From: Streptomyces sp. HUAS 15-9
GTDB taxonomy: Bacteria > Actinomycetota > Actinomycetes > Streptomycetales > Streptomycetaceae
Assembly: GCF_025642155.1 (NCBI RefSeq)
Contig: NZ_CP106798.1
Span: forward strand, 2,666,001 to 2,730,000
Direction: 5' to 3'
DNA length: 64,000 nt
Shown here piece by piece: positions 22,507 to 30,582 of the stretch. The translations under genes were made by a program, and so were the position numbers. The notes below the pieces were generated by a model, which was given only the letters and a program-made list of their open reading frames with translations, was not told where the DNA came from and made no database searches. Within the stretch, counting starts at the first letter, position 1. Every line of letters starts with the position of its first letter.

Positions 22507-24135
22507 GTGGCCGGACTGCTGCTGGGACCACTGTTGCGATACGCCGACGGCTCGTCCGCGACCGTCTGGGTCGAGGCGAGCCGTCCGTGCCGCGCCGAGG
22601 TGCGCTGCGCCGACGGTGCCGGCGGCACGGCCCACACCTTCCAGGTGGCCGGGCACCACTACGCCCTGGTCCCGGTGACCGGACTCACCCCGGGCACGTC
22701 ACCGTCGTACGAGGTGCTGCTCGAGGGCACCCGGGTATGGCCGCTGCCCGACTCCCGTTTCCCGCCCTCCGTCATCCGCACGCCCGCCGAGGGCGATCCG
22801 GTCCGCGTGGTCTTCGGCTCCTGCCGCTGGGCCGCGCCCCCGGCGGACGGCAAGGATCCGGCCGGTCCGGACGCCCTGGACGCGCTGGCGGCCCGGACGG
22901 CCGCCGACCCCGGCGGCGAGCGGCCCGACGTACTCCTGCTGCTGGGCGACCAGGTGTACGCCGACGAGGTCTCCCCGGCGACCCGGCGCTGGCTCGCCGC
23001 CCGGCGCGACCCGGGCGACCCGCCCGGCGACGAGGTCGCGGACTACGAGGAGTACACCCGCCTCTACTACGAGTCCTGGCTCGACCCCGAGGTGCGCTGG
23101 CTGCTGTCCACCGTGCCCAGCTGCATGATCTTCGACGACCACGACGTCATCGACGACTGGAACACCTCCGCCTCCTGGCTCGCCGACATGCGCGCGACCG
23201 CGTGGTGGCAGGAGCGGCTGCTGAGCGGTCTGATGTCGTACTGGGTGTACCAGCACCTGGGCAATCTGCCGCCCGGTGAGCTGGCCGCCGACCCGCTGTA
23301 CGCTGCGGTGCGCGAGGCCCCGGACGGCACGGACGTGCTGCGCGCCTTCGCCGCCGCGGCCGACGCCGACCCGGCCTCCGTCCGCTGGAGCTACCGGCGC
23401 GACTTCGGCCGGGTACGGCTGCTCATGGTGGACACCCGGGCGGCCCGGGTGCTCGACGAGGACAGCCGCGCGATGCTCGACCCCGGCGAGGCGGCGTGGC
23501 TGCGCGAGCAGGCGCTCGGGGACCCGGGCTCGTACGACCATCTCCTCGTCGGCACCTCCCTGCCCTGGCTGCTGCCGCATCTGGTGCACGACGCCGAGAC
23601 CTGGAACGCGGCCCTGTGCCGGGGCGACCGCGGCGCACGCTGGGTGCGCTTCGGCGAGGACCTGCGGCGCCGGGCCGATCTGGAGCACTGGGCCGCGTTC
23701 CCCGCCTCATTCACCGCCCTGACCGAACTGTTCGCCGAGGCCGGATCCGGACCCGGGGCACCGGCGACGGTGTGCGTGCTGTCCGGAGACGTCCACCACG
23801 CCTATGTCGCCGAGCCCTCCTGGCCGACCGGCGGCCCCGGCGCCCGCGTCCTGCAGCTCACCTGCTCCCCCGTGCACAACGCCGTGCCCCTGTCGCTGCG
23901 GCTCGGCTTCCGCTTCGGCTGGAGCGCCGCCGCCCGGCTCCTGGGACGCCGGCTCGCCCGGCACGGCGGCTGTCCCGCGCCGGCTGTCGACTGGCGCAGG
24001 ACGGGCGGCCCTTGGTTCGGCAACCAGCTCATGTCCCTGACGCTGCAAGGGCGTTCGGCGCGGCTGAGGCTGGAGCGGGCGCGGCGGGACGGGTCGCTGA
24101 AGACCGTGGAGGAGTCCTCCCTCGCTTCTTCATGA
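22507..24135 (+). CDS. PhoD-like metallophosphatase, cytoplasmic
   Basis: A 542-residue alkaline phosphatase D family protein with no signal peptide. An N-terminal Ig-like domain (about 1-95) precedes the metallophosphatase core, which holds FGSCRWA, LLLLGDQVYADE, FDDHDVIDDWN and LSGDVHHAY, the Asp/His metal ligands of the PhoD family. PhoD enzymes are usually exported phosphodiesterases, so the intracellular form probably acts on a different ester. GTG 22507 follows GAGGAGGG. Confidence 0.87.
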   Translation: MAGLLLGPLLRYADGSSATVWVEASRPCRAEVRCADGAGGTAHTFQVAGHHYALVPVTGLTPGTSPSYEVLLEGTRVWPLPDSRFPPSVIRTPAEGDPVRVVFGSCRWAAPPADGKDPAGPDALDALAARTAADPGGERPDVLLLLGDQVYADEVSPATRRWLAARRDPGDPPGDEVADYEEYTRLYYESWLDPEVRWLLSTVPSCMIFDDHDVIDDWNTSASWLADMRATAWWQERLLSGLMSYWVYQHLGNLPPGELAADPLYAAVREAPDGTDVLRAFAAAADADPASVRWSYRRDFGRVRLLMVDTRAARVLDEDSRAMLDPGEAAWLREQALGDPGSYDHLLVGTSLPWLLPHLVHDAETWNAALCRGDRGARWVRFGEDLRRRADLEHWAAFPASFTALTELFAEAGSGPGAPATVCVLSGDVHHAYVAEPSWPTGGPGARVLQLTCSPVHNAVPLSLRLGFRFGWSAAARLLGRRLARHGGCPAPAVDWRRTGGPWFGNQLMSLTLQGRSARLRLERARRDGSLKTVEESSLASS

Positions 24136-24193
24136 GGGTCATCTGCGGTGCGGGAGCCGCAAGCGGAAGCGGAACGATGGCTCAATGTTGAAC

Positions 24194-24223
24194 TTGCAAG
24201 CATTGATTAGGTTCACCTAACCT
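24194..24223 (+). promoter_or_regulatory. Promoter of the DoxX gene with a DmdR/IdeR iron box
   Basis: TTGCAA (24194-24199) and TAACCT (24218-24223) are spaced by 18 bases. Between and over them, 24202-24220 matches 15 of 19 positions of the DmdR1/IdeR iron-box consensus (ends GGTTCACCTAA, palindromic AGGTTCACCT core). Iron-bound DmdR1 would cover the -10 region and repress, so expression should rise under iron limitation. Confidence 0.6.
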
Positions 24224-24281
24224 GGGTCCCCTCATTCGGTACCGACCGTCCCCCACCGACTACCGAGGGAGTTCCCCCCAC

Positions 24282-24737
24282 ATGTCCAGACGCCTCGACA
24301 GCGCCCAGCCCTACGTCATCGGCCTGTTCCGCATCGTCGTCGGCCTGCTCTTCGCCGTGCACGGCGCCGCCTCGCTCTTCGGCGTCCTAGGCGGTGCGGC
24401 GGGCACCGACGGCGGCACCATCGAGGCCGGCACCTGGCCCGGCTGGTACGCGGCCGCGATTCAGCTGGTCTGCGGCGGCCTCGTGCTGCTCGGCCTCGGC
24501 ACCCGGGGTGCCGCGCTGATCGCCTCCGGCTCGATGGCGTACGCGTACTTCGACGTGCACCAGCAGGCGGCGCTGTGGCCGATACAGAACGGCGGCGAGC
24601 TCGCCGCCCTGTTCTCCTGGACGTTCCTCCTGCTGGTCTTCACCGGCTCCGGCGCGTTCGGCCTGGACCGGCTGTTCGCCCGGCGCACGGCGGACGGGCA
24701 GAAGCAGGCACCGGAGAAGTCCCCGGTCACGGCCTGA
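24282..24737 (+). CDS. DoxX-family membrane protein
   Basis: A 151-residue protein with four hydrophobic helices: YVIGLFRIVVGLLFAVHGA opens the family signature, FYAY-type residues occur in SMAYAYFDVHQQAALWP, and GSGAFGLDRLF ends the core. DoxX proteins are small membrane oxidoreductase-like subunits with unclear electron donors. The iron box upstream suggests iron-responsive expression. ATG 24282 follows GAGGGAG at 24266-24272. It stands alone. Confidence 0.85.
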   Translation: MSRRLDSAQPYVIGLFRIVVGLLFAVHGAASLFGVLGGAAGTDGGTIEAGTWPGWYAAAIQLVCGGLVLLGLGTRGAALIASGSMAYAYFDVHQQAALWPIQNGGELAALFSWTFLLLVFTGSGAFGLDRLFARRTADGQKQAPEKSPVTA

Positions 24738-24877
24738 CCCGACCACTTCGGATATTCCGTCGCCCGGACCGGCTCGGGTTGACAAACTGTGCGAACACAT
24801 AAGCCCCCCGTGACCCTTCTGTCACACCCCAGGCGTACGCTGTATGGCTGTTATCGGGGGAGTAACGGGGAGTAGTC

Positions 24878-25489
24878 GTGTTCGAGGAAGTGGTGTCGCT
24901 GATCGCCGGCCCATGGATCTATGCCGCGGTCGCCGCATCGGTTCTGCTGGACGTCTTCCTGCCGGTGCTGCCGAGCGGGGTACTGGTGATCACGGCGGCC
25001 ACGGCGGCGGCCGCGGGTTCGGGAGCCACGGGTCATGTGCCGGACATCCTGACCCTGATCCTCTCCGCGGCCACCGCCTCGGTGCTGGGTGACCTGGTGG
25101 TGTACCGGCTGGCCTGGCGCGGCGGTGAGCGACTGGACCGTGCGATCGCCCGTTCCCGGCGTCTGACCAGCGCGCAGGAACGTCTCGGCGCGGCCCTCTC
25201 CAAGGGCGGCGGTCCGCTGGTGATACTCGCGCGATTCGCCCCGGCCGGCCGCTCGATCGTCTCGCTGTGTGCCGGCGCGGCACACCGCCGGGCCCGCGAC
25301 TTCGTACCCTGGTCCGCCCTGGCCGGCCTCTCCTGGGCCGTCTACAGCGTCGCCCTCGGCTACTTCGGCGGCCAGTGGCTGGGCGCCACCTGGCTGGCCA
25401 CGGCGGTGTCCTTCGCGGCCCTGTTCGCCGCGGGCGCGGCAGCGGCCTACCTGATGCGCCGCCGCCCGGAGGCCCCGGAGGCTTCCTGA
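24878..25489 (+). CDS. DedA-family (VTT domain) membrane protein
   Basis: A 203-residue protein with about five hydrophobic segments. LDVFLPVLPSGVLVI marks the first re-entrant loop, and GGPLVILARFAPAGRSIVSLCAGAA matches the second half of the VTT domain, where R-F-x-P-x-G-R is the DedA signature. Family members flip lipids such as undecaprenyl phosphate in some bacteria; this one's substrate is not known. GTG 24878 follows GGGGAG. Confidence 0.85.
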   Translation: MFEEVVSLIAGPWIYAAVAASVLLDVFLPVLPSGVLVITAATAAAAGSGATGHVPDILTLILSAATASVLGDLVVYRLAWRGGERLDRAIARSRRLTSAQERLGAALSKGGGPLVILARFAPAGRSIVSLCAGAAHRRARDFVPWSALAGLSWAVYSVALGYFGGQWLGATWLATAVSFAALFAAGAAAAYLMRRRPEAPEAS

Positions 25490-25592
25490 CGGGGGCGGGG
25501 CGGGGCGCGCCACTGGGCCCGCCCCCGAACTCCGGTCGGCCGCGCACGAGGCGCCGTCGCCTTTCGTGGTCCGCTCGGTCCGCCAGGCCGGC

Positions 25593-25823
25593 CTACGCGC
25601 TCGTGCGAGCCGTCCGGCCGCGGATCTCCAGGTTTTCCAGGAGCTCGGCGGTGGCCTCCGCGACGGCATCGACGGCTCTGTCGAACGCCTCCCGGTTGTG
25701 TGCGGCAGGTGCCCGGAAGCCGGACACCTTTCGCACGTACTGCAGGGCGGCGGCGCGGATCTCCTCCTCCGTGGCCTCCTCGGGCAGCGCAGGCGGGCGA
25801 AGCGTCTTGATGCTGCGGCACAT
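25593..25823 (-). CDS. DUF2277 protein
   Basis: A 76-residue protein starting MCRSIKTLRPPALPEEATEEEIRAAALQYVRKVSGFRAPA (shown only as its beginning: MCRSIKTLRPP). The N-terminal MCRxIxxLR and the QYVRKVSG segment are the DUF2277 signature. The function is unknown. It is transcribed toward the DedA gene, and its upstream region is shared with the divergent ketopantoate reductase-like gene. Confidence 0.85.
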   Translation of the reverse strand: MCRSIKTLRPPALPEEATEEEIRAAALQYVRKVSGFRAPAAHNREAFDRAVDAVAEATAELLENLEIRGRTARTSA

Positions 25824-25920
25824 GCCCCCAGTCTCACGCACTCCCGCGCGCCCTGGAAAGATCTCCCGTGAAGGCGGCCACCGTTCCCGGGGCCGACCCG
25901 ACGAGAGGAACAACCACATC

Positions 25921-26823
25921 ATGGAGAACGAACGACTCACCGTGGCCGTCCTGGGGCCGGGCGGCATCGGCGGCCTCCTCGCGGGGCTGCTGGCGCGCGA
26001 CGGGCACCGGGTGATCTGCCTGGCGGGAGAGCAGACCGCCGACGCCCTGCGCACCGGTGGAATCCGCGTCCGCAGCGGCCAGTTCGGTGACTTCACCGCG
26101 CCCGTGGAGGCCGACACCGAGCTCCGCGAAACCGTCGACGCCTGCCTGGTCGCGGTCAAGCACACGGCACTCGACGCGGCCCTCACCCGAGTCCCACCCG
26201 GCGTCCTCGGCGACGCCCTTCTCGTACCGTTCCTGAACGGCGCGGAGCACCCGGCGCTGCTGCGCGCCCGCCACCGCCCCGACCGTGTGGCCCCTGCCGT
26301 GATCCGGGTCGAGTCCACCCGCCTCGCGCCCGGACTGATCGAGCACGGCAGCCCCTTCACCGAGATCGACCTGGCCGGTGACCCGGTGCCCCGCCCGCTC
26401 CTGGACGCGCTCGCGACGGCCCTCGGCGCCGCCGGACCGGCGACCAGGGTCTGCGAGGACGAGACGTCGGCCCTGTGGGCGAAGATGTCGTTCCTCGCCC
26501 CGTTCGCCCTGCTGACCACCCGCTACGGCCTCCCCCTCGGAGACGTACGTACGCGCCACCGCGAGGAGTTGACGGCCCTCGTAGCGGAGACCGCCGCCGT
26601 CGCCACCGCCTGCGGCGCCCCCGCGGACCCGGCCGGGGCGCTCGCCCGCTACGACGCCTTCCCGCCCGGCACGAAGTCGTCGATGCAGCGCGACGCGGAG
26701 GCGGGACGCCCCCTCGAACTCGACGCCATCGGCGGCGCGTTGCTGCGCGCGGCCGAGCGCCACGGCGTAGCCGTTCCGGTGGCGGCACGTCTGGTACGGG
26801 AGTTGCGGGACTCCGGCCACTGA
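25921..26823 (+). CDS. Ketopantoate reductase-family oxidoreductase (PanE/ApbA-like)
   Basis: A 300-residue protein. The N-terminal Rossmann motif is VAVLGPGGIGGLLAGLLARDGH, with the NADPH loop; the C-terminal ApbA_C domain holds LWAKMSFLAPFALLTTRYGLPLG and KSSMQRDAEAGRPLELDAIGGALLR, where K-S-S-M-x-x-D and E are conserved. Members reduce 2-dehydropantoate in CoA synthesis, but many paralogues have other substrates. No pantothenate genes lie nearby, so the exact role is open. ATG 25921 follows GAGAGGAAC. Confidence 0.85.
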   Translation: MENERLTVAVLGPGGIGGLLAGLLARDGHRVICLAGEQTADALRTGGIRVRSGQFGDFTAPVEADTELRETVDACLVAVKHTALDAALTRVPPGVLGDALLVPFLNGAEHPALLRARHRPDRVAPAVIRVESTRLAPGLIEHGSPFTEIDLAGDPVPRPLLDALATALGAAGPATRVCEDETSALWAKMSFLAPFALLTTRYGLPLGDVRTRHREELTALVAETAAVATACGAPADPAGALARYDAFPPGTKSSMQRDAEAGRPLELDAIGGALLRAAERHGVAVPVAARLVRELRDSGH

Positions 26824-26842
26824 GGCACGTAGGCAGGCGGTG

Positions 26843-27220
26843 TCACCCTGTCGACAGCCACCACGCCGACACCAGGTGCACCACCCCGAGCGCGCCCGCC
26901 GTGACCAGCATTCCCGGGTTGCGGCGGGTCGCTCCGATCGCCGCGTCGCCCAGCTGGGCGGCACCGGAGACGATCAGCACCGGGACCAGGGTCCCCCAGG
27001 AGCCGAGGGCGACGAGCGTCAGGACCGCCGCGCTCAGCGGGATCGCGCGGACGGCATAGGCGCGGGCGAAGAGGACGACTCCCGAGTCGAGGGACTCGCC
27101 CGTGGCGAGGGCCAGGGACGGCCGGGCCAGTCCGACGCACGCAAAGACTCCCGAGACGAGCGCCAGGAGTGCGTTGAGGAGGCCTGTCAGCAGGTGTGCG
27201 GTGTGCGCGGTCAATTTCAT
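26843..27220 (-). CDS. Four-helix membrane protein, possibly DUF4267-like
   Basis: About 125 residues from ATG 27220, with four predicted transmembrane helices and a conserved R-A-Y-A-V-R segment (GVVLFARAYAVRAIPLS). RBS GGGGT lies 5-9 bases upstream; ATG 27235 is also in frame. It is divergent from a MarR regulator with which it shares a 54-bp intergenic region and operator, so it is probably the regulator's target. Family assignment is tentative. Confidence 0.65.
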   Translation of the reverse strand: MKLTAHTAHLLTGLLNALLALVSGVFACVGLARPSLALATGESLDSGVVLFARAYAVRAIPLSAAVLTLVALGSWGTLVPVLIVSGAAQLGDAAIGATRRNPGMLVTAGALGVVHLVSAWWLSTG

Positions 27221-27232
27221 CACCCCGTAAAT

Positions 27233-27267
27233 CATTCTGACTGAGAATGGTTTCGCGAAGGTACCAT
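27233..27267. promoter_or_regulatory. Operator and leaderless promoter of the MarR divergon
   Basis: CATTCT and AGAATG (27233-27249) are a perfect 6-bp inverted repeat separated by 5 bases. TACCAT (27262-27267) lies 8 bases before the MarR ATG, with a -35-like TGACTG at 27238-27243 inside the operator; spacing is 18. The MarR message would be leaderless, and the operator would also control the divergent gene. Confidence 0.5.
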
Positions 27268-27274
27268 CCCCGAC

Positions 27275-27727
27275 ATGAAGGAAGTCAAGGGCCCCGGCGG
27301 ACTGCCGCACACGCTCACGTTCCGGCTCGGCACCCTGGGAGCGGTGATCGGCGACCGGTTCGCCCAGCGGATCGAGCGGTACGACCTCAAGCCCAAGCAC
27401 GTGGGGCTCCTCACGGCCCTCACCCAGGGCTCGTTCGCCTCCCAGCAGGACCTGGCGGGCCGCCTCGGCGTGGCCCCCAGCCTGGTGGTCTCGCTCGCCG
27501 ACCATCTGGAACGGCTGGGCGCGGTCGAGCGCGTGCGCGACCCCGGAGACCGCCGCCGCCAGGTCCTCACTCTCACCGACCGGGGCCGCGAACTGCTGGC
27601 CGACTGCGCCGCCGAGGCCCGCGCCCTGGACGCCGAGATCGCCGCCCACCTCACCGCCGACCAGTGCCGGCTTCTCCATGTGACGCTGGGCTCGCTGGCG
27701 GCCCGCGCGGGCCTGCCCACGGACTGA
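27275..27727 (+). CDS. MarR-family transcriptional regulator
   Basis: A 150-residue protein. Winged-helix features are VGLLTALTQGSFASQQDLAGRLGVAPSLVVSLADHLERLG and the wing RDPGDRRRQVLTLTDRG, with a C-terminal dimer helix. It probably represses the divergent four-helix membrane protein and itself through the 27233-27249 repeat. There is no ribosome site, which fits the leaderless promoter. Confidence 0.85.
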   Translation: MKEVKGPGGLPHTLTFRLGTLGAVIGDRFAQRIERYDLKPKHVGLLTALTQGSFASQQDLAGRLGVAPSLVVSLADHLERLGAVERVRDPGDRRRQVLTLTDRGRELLADCAAEARALDAEIAAHLTADQCRLLHVTLGSLAARAGLPTD

Positions 27728-27794
27728 GCACTCGTTCGCATGAACCTCCGGAACGAACTCGCCTCCCAAAATCGAACAGGCGTAGCATTGCCGT

Positions 27795-28139
27795 GTGGCT
27801 GCGATCCATGATTTTCCGAGTGACCTCCTCGCCGGTCAGGAGGAGCTGCATCAGGTCCGGGCCGAGCTGGCGGCCCTCCTGAAGCGCCTCCCCTGGTCGG
27901 TCGAGCCGCTGGACGGATTCAGCGACGACAGCGGCTGGCGGAAGGTGGAGCGCCCCGCCTCCCCCGGCTGGACGGCCGACGAGCAGGCCGAGGTGGAGAA
28001 GCTGAGGCAGCGGGAGCACGAACTCGCGGTGTTCGTGAGCGGTCACCGCTTCTGGGCGGAAGTCGCGGAGGCGGACCGGGTGGCGGCCCGGATGACGCTG
28101 AAACACGCGCACGAGGGCCGCGAGGACGCGGGCGACTGA
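27795..28139 (+). CDS. Conserved Streptomyces hypothetical protein
   Basis: A 114-residue soluble, acidic, mostly helical protein (HQVRAELAALLKRLPWSVEPL ... WTADEQAEVEKLRQREHELAVF). No family or catalytic motif is recognised. GTG 27795 is the likely start; it has no obvious ribosome site. A strong bidirectional terminator separates it from the convergent tRNA gene. Confidence 0.7.
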   Translation: MAAIHDFPSDLLAGQEELHQVRAELAALLKRLPWSVEPLDGFSDDSGWRKVERPASPGWTADEQAEVEKLRQREHELAVFVSGHRFWAEVAEADRVAARMTLKHAHEGREDAGD

Positions 28140-28174
28140 CGCGACGGCGAGAAGACCACGAGGACTGGGGAACC

Positions 28175-28208
28175 AGAAGACCCCGGCCGTCAGCGGCCGG
28201 GGTCTTCT
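28175..28208. terminator. Bidirectional terminator
   Basis: AGAAGACCCCGGCCG (28175-28189) and its exact complement (28194-28208) form a perfect 15-bp stem with a TCAG loop. It lies between the convergent hypothetical gene and tRNA-Val; both directions have pyrimidine-rich or purine-rich tails (CTTCC in plus). Confidence 0.8.
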
Positions 28209-28215
28209 TCCTGTG

Positions 28216-28287
<72 letters not shown>

Positions 28288-28567
28288 AGGACGAGTCGAC
28301 AGCCTACATTGCCCGGGGCACTGTCCCGCAAACCCGTATCGGGGCAGTCGGAGCGGGAGGTGTCGGGGGTCTCTTCGCCCGGGGTCCGGGCGAGGACTCA
28401 CGACGGCCCCGTCTGCCTCGAACTCGACGCCGTACCCGACCGGGTGAGGCCGGCGGCGCCGACGGGAAAGTCACGGTGCGAACCGCGAACTGACCGGCTC
28501 GTGTGTTCGTCTTCAACGGGTGGGAGAATGACACCACCCAGGGCGGACCACAGCACGGGAGAGGGAT

Positions 28568-29956
28568 GTGACGGCGACACCGGCGACACCCGAGCAGCCG
28601 TATTCGCCGTCCGCACGGCCCCGGCGCGGCCCCACGGCCCTGCGGGACGCGCTCACCCTGATGGGCCTGCCCGTGCTCGCCGCACTCGCGCTGCCCGCCG
28701 CGTTCGCCGGCGGCGGCACCCGGCGCTGGTTCGGCGGCCGGTCCGAGAGTCAGCGGGCCGAGGCGCAGGCCGCCAAGGACGCCGCCGCGGCCGCCTTCTA
28801 CGAGCTGGACACCGCCCAGCGCGATCTGCGGATCTCGATCGAGACCATCTCGGCCGTCGACGACTCCCCCGCGGCCCGGCGCGCCGTCTCCGACTTCGAG
28901 GCGCTCGGCCGCCGTATCGACGAGGTCAGCAACCGTTACATCCAGGCGATCGACGCGCACGACCTCGACCGGGACGACCTGGAAGCCTCCACGGCCGCCC
29001 GCGCCCGCTCCGAGCTGACCGCGGCCAAGGACGAGCTGGTGCGGGTCAAGCAGGAGCTGGACCGCTTCGGCAGCGGTCTCGGGTCCCTGCTCGGCAAGGC
29101 CGAGACCCAGCTGGCCCGGCTCGCGCCCGCCGTGGAGCGTGCCCGCCAGGCGCTGCTGGCCGCGTCCAACGCCCTGGACGCCGTACGCGGCTCGGGGCTG
29201 ACGGCGGACGACCTCGCGGCCCGGCTGGCGGCCCTCTCCCCGGAGCTGACCAAGCTGAACCAGGGCGCGGGGCAGCACGGCGTGCAGCAGACGCTGGAGC
29301 GGGCCGAACGGGTCCAGCGGGAGGCCGAGGCGGTCCGGGTGGAGGCCGAGCGGCTGCCGGAGAAGGCGGCCGAGATCGACCACCGGCTGGTGTCGCTGCG
29401 CACCCGGGCGCAGGCCCTGACCAACCGGGCCGGCCAGCTCGACCCGGTGCTGAGCGAGCTGCGGCGCCGGTTCGCGGCGGCCTGCTGGCAGGACCTCCAG
29501 GGCGTGCCGCAGCAGGCCACGGACAATGTGCGACAGGCCGAGCTGAAGCTGAAGGAGGCGCAGGCCGCCCGGGACGCGCAGCGCTGGCCGGACGCCACCT
29601 CGCTGCTGTCGACGGTGCGGGCGCTGCTGAACACCACCGACGAGGCCGTGTCGGCCGCCGGTGACCGGCTGAACCGGCTGAACGCCGTGCAGAAGGACCC
29701 GCAGCAGGAGATCGACCGGACCCGGTTCGCGATCCGGGACGCCCAGCGGCTGGCCATGACGGGCCGTACGACCCCCGACCCGCGGGACGCTCGGCCGCTC
29801 GACGACGCCGTGGGCCGGCTGGAGCGGGCGATCGCCGGTCTGGAGGGCCGTCACCCCGACTACTGGCACTTCCTGACCGAGACGGAGGCCGTGCGGCAGA
29901 CGGTGGCACGGGTGGTGGCCCGGATCCGCGAGGATCGCGGGGGCCCCGCGCACTGA
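28568..29956 (+). CDS. Coiled-coil protein of unknown function, conserved in actinomycetes
   Basis: A 462-residue protein with an N-terminal hydrophobic helix (TLMGLPVLAALALPAAFAGG) that may be a membrane anchor, then almost entirely heptad-rich Ala/Glu/Arg/Leu sequence (for example VKQELDRFGSGLGSLLGKAE and LPEKAAEIDHRLVSLRTRAQ). No enzymatic motif is seen. GTG 28568 has GGGAGAGGGA upstream. It is followed by a DUF4383 membrane protein 83 bp downstream. A structural or envelope-associated role is possible. Confidence 0.75.
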   Translation: MTATPATPEQPYSPSARPRRGPTALRDALTLMGLPVLAALALPAAFAGGGTRRWFGGRSESQRAEAQAAKDAAAAAFYELDTAQRDLRISIETISAVDDSPAARRAVSDFEALGRRIDEVSNRYIQAIDAHDLDRDDLEASTAARARSELTAAKDELVRVKQELDRFGSGLGSLLGKAETQLARLAPAVERARQALLAASNALDAVRGSGLTADDLAARLAALSPELTKLNQGAGQHGVQQTLERAERVQREAEAVRVEAERLPEKAAEIDHRLVSLRTRAQALTNRAGQLDPVLSELRRRFAAACWQDLQGVPQQATDNVRQAELKLKEAQAARDAQRWPDATSLLSTVRALLNTTDEAVSAAGDRLNRLNAVQKDPQQEIDRTRFAIRDAQRLAMTGRTTPDPRDARPLDDAVGRLERAIAGLEGRHPDYWHFLTETEAVRQTVARVVARIREDRGGPAH

Positions 29957-30039
29957 GCCGTTGCCGCCGGGGCATGGCGGGCGGATATTGGGAGAGACGT
30001 ACGGCCTGCGCCGGTACTCACCCGCACAAGGAGGCGGAC

Positions 30040-30582
30040 ATGGCCTCACACGCATCGCAGTCGGACACTCGGCGGCGGATCAGGTTCGACGAGCACCTTC
30101 CCGTGGACCACCGGCTGAACAGGGTCTACCGGGTGGGCGCCGGTCTGATGGGCCTGTTCCTGCTGGCCTTCGGCATCCTCGGCCTGACGAACAACATCGG
30201 TTTCTTCGACACCGGTGGGAACACGGCCATGGGGCTGAACACCGACGGCGCGCTGAGCGTCCTGTCCGTCTGCGTCGGGCTGCTGCTCTTCGTGGGCATG
30301 GTGGTCGGCGGGAACTTCGCGTCCACGCTGAACATGACCCTCGGCATCCTGTTCCTGCTGAGCGGGTTCCTGAACCTCGCCCTGCTGGACACCCCCCACA
30401 ACTTCCTGGCGTTCAAGATGCAGAACGTGCTGTTCAGCTTTGTGGTGGGCATCCTGCTGATGGTGTTCGGGATGTACGGCAGGGTCGGTACCACCCTGCC
30501 GGACGACAACCCGTACTGGCGGGCCCGCCACCCCGACGCGGTGCTGCCGGAGCGGCGAGACCGGCCCGATCAGGTGCGGTAG
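30040..30582 (+). CDS. DUF4383 membrane protein
   Basis: A 180-residue protein with four transmembrane helices; LNRVYRVGAGLMGLFLLAFGILGL, NFASTLNMTLGILFLLSGFLNLALL and FSFVVGILLMVFGMYGRVG match the family. The function is unknown. ATG 30040 follows AAGGAGG at 30028-30034. Its last 13 bases overlap the convergent amidase-domain gene. Confidence 0.82.
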   Translation: MASHASQSDTRRRIRFDEHLPVDHRLNRVYRVGAGLMGLFLLAFGILGLTNNIGFFDTGGNTAMGLNTDGALSVLSVCVGLLLFVGMVVGGNFASTLNMTLGILFLLSGFLNLALLDTPHNFLAFKMQNVLFSFVVGILLMVFGMYGRVGTTLPDDNPYWRARHPDAVLPERRDRPDQVR

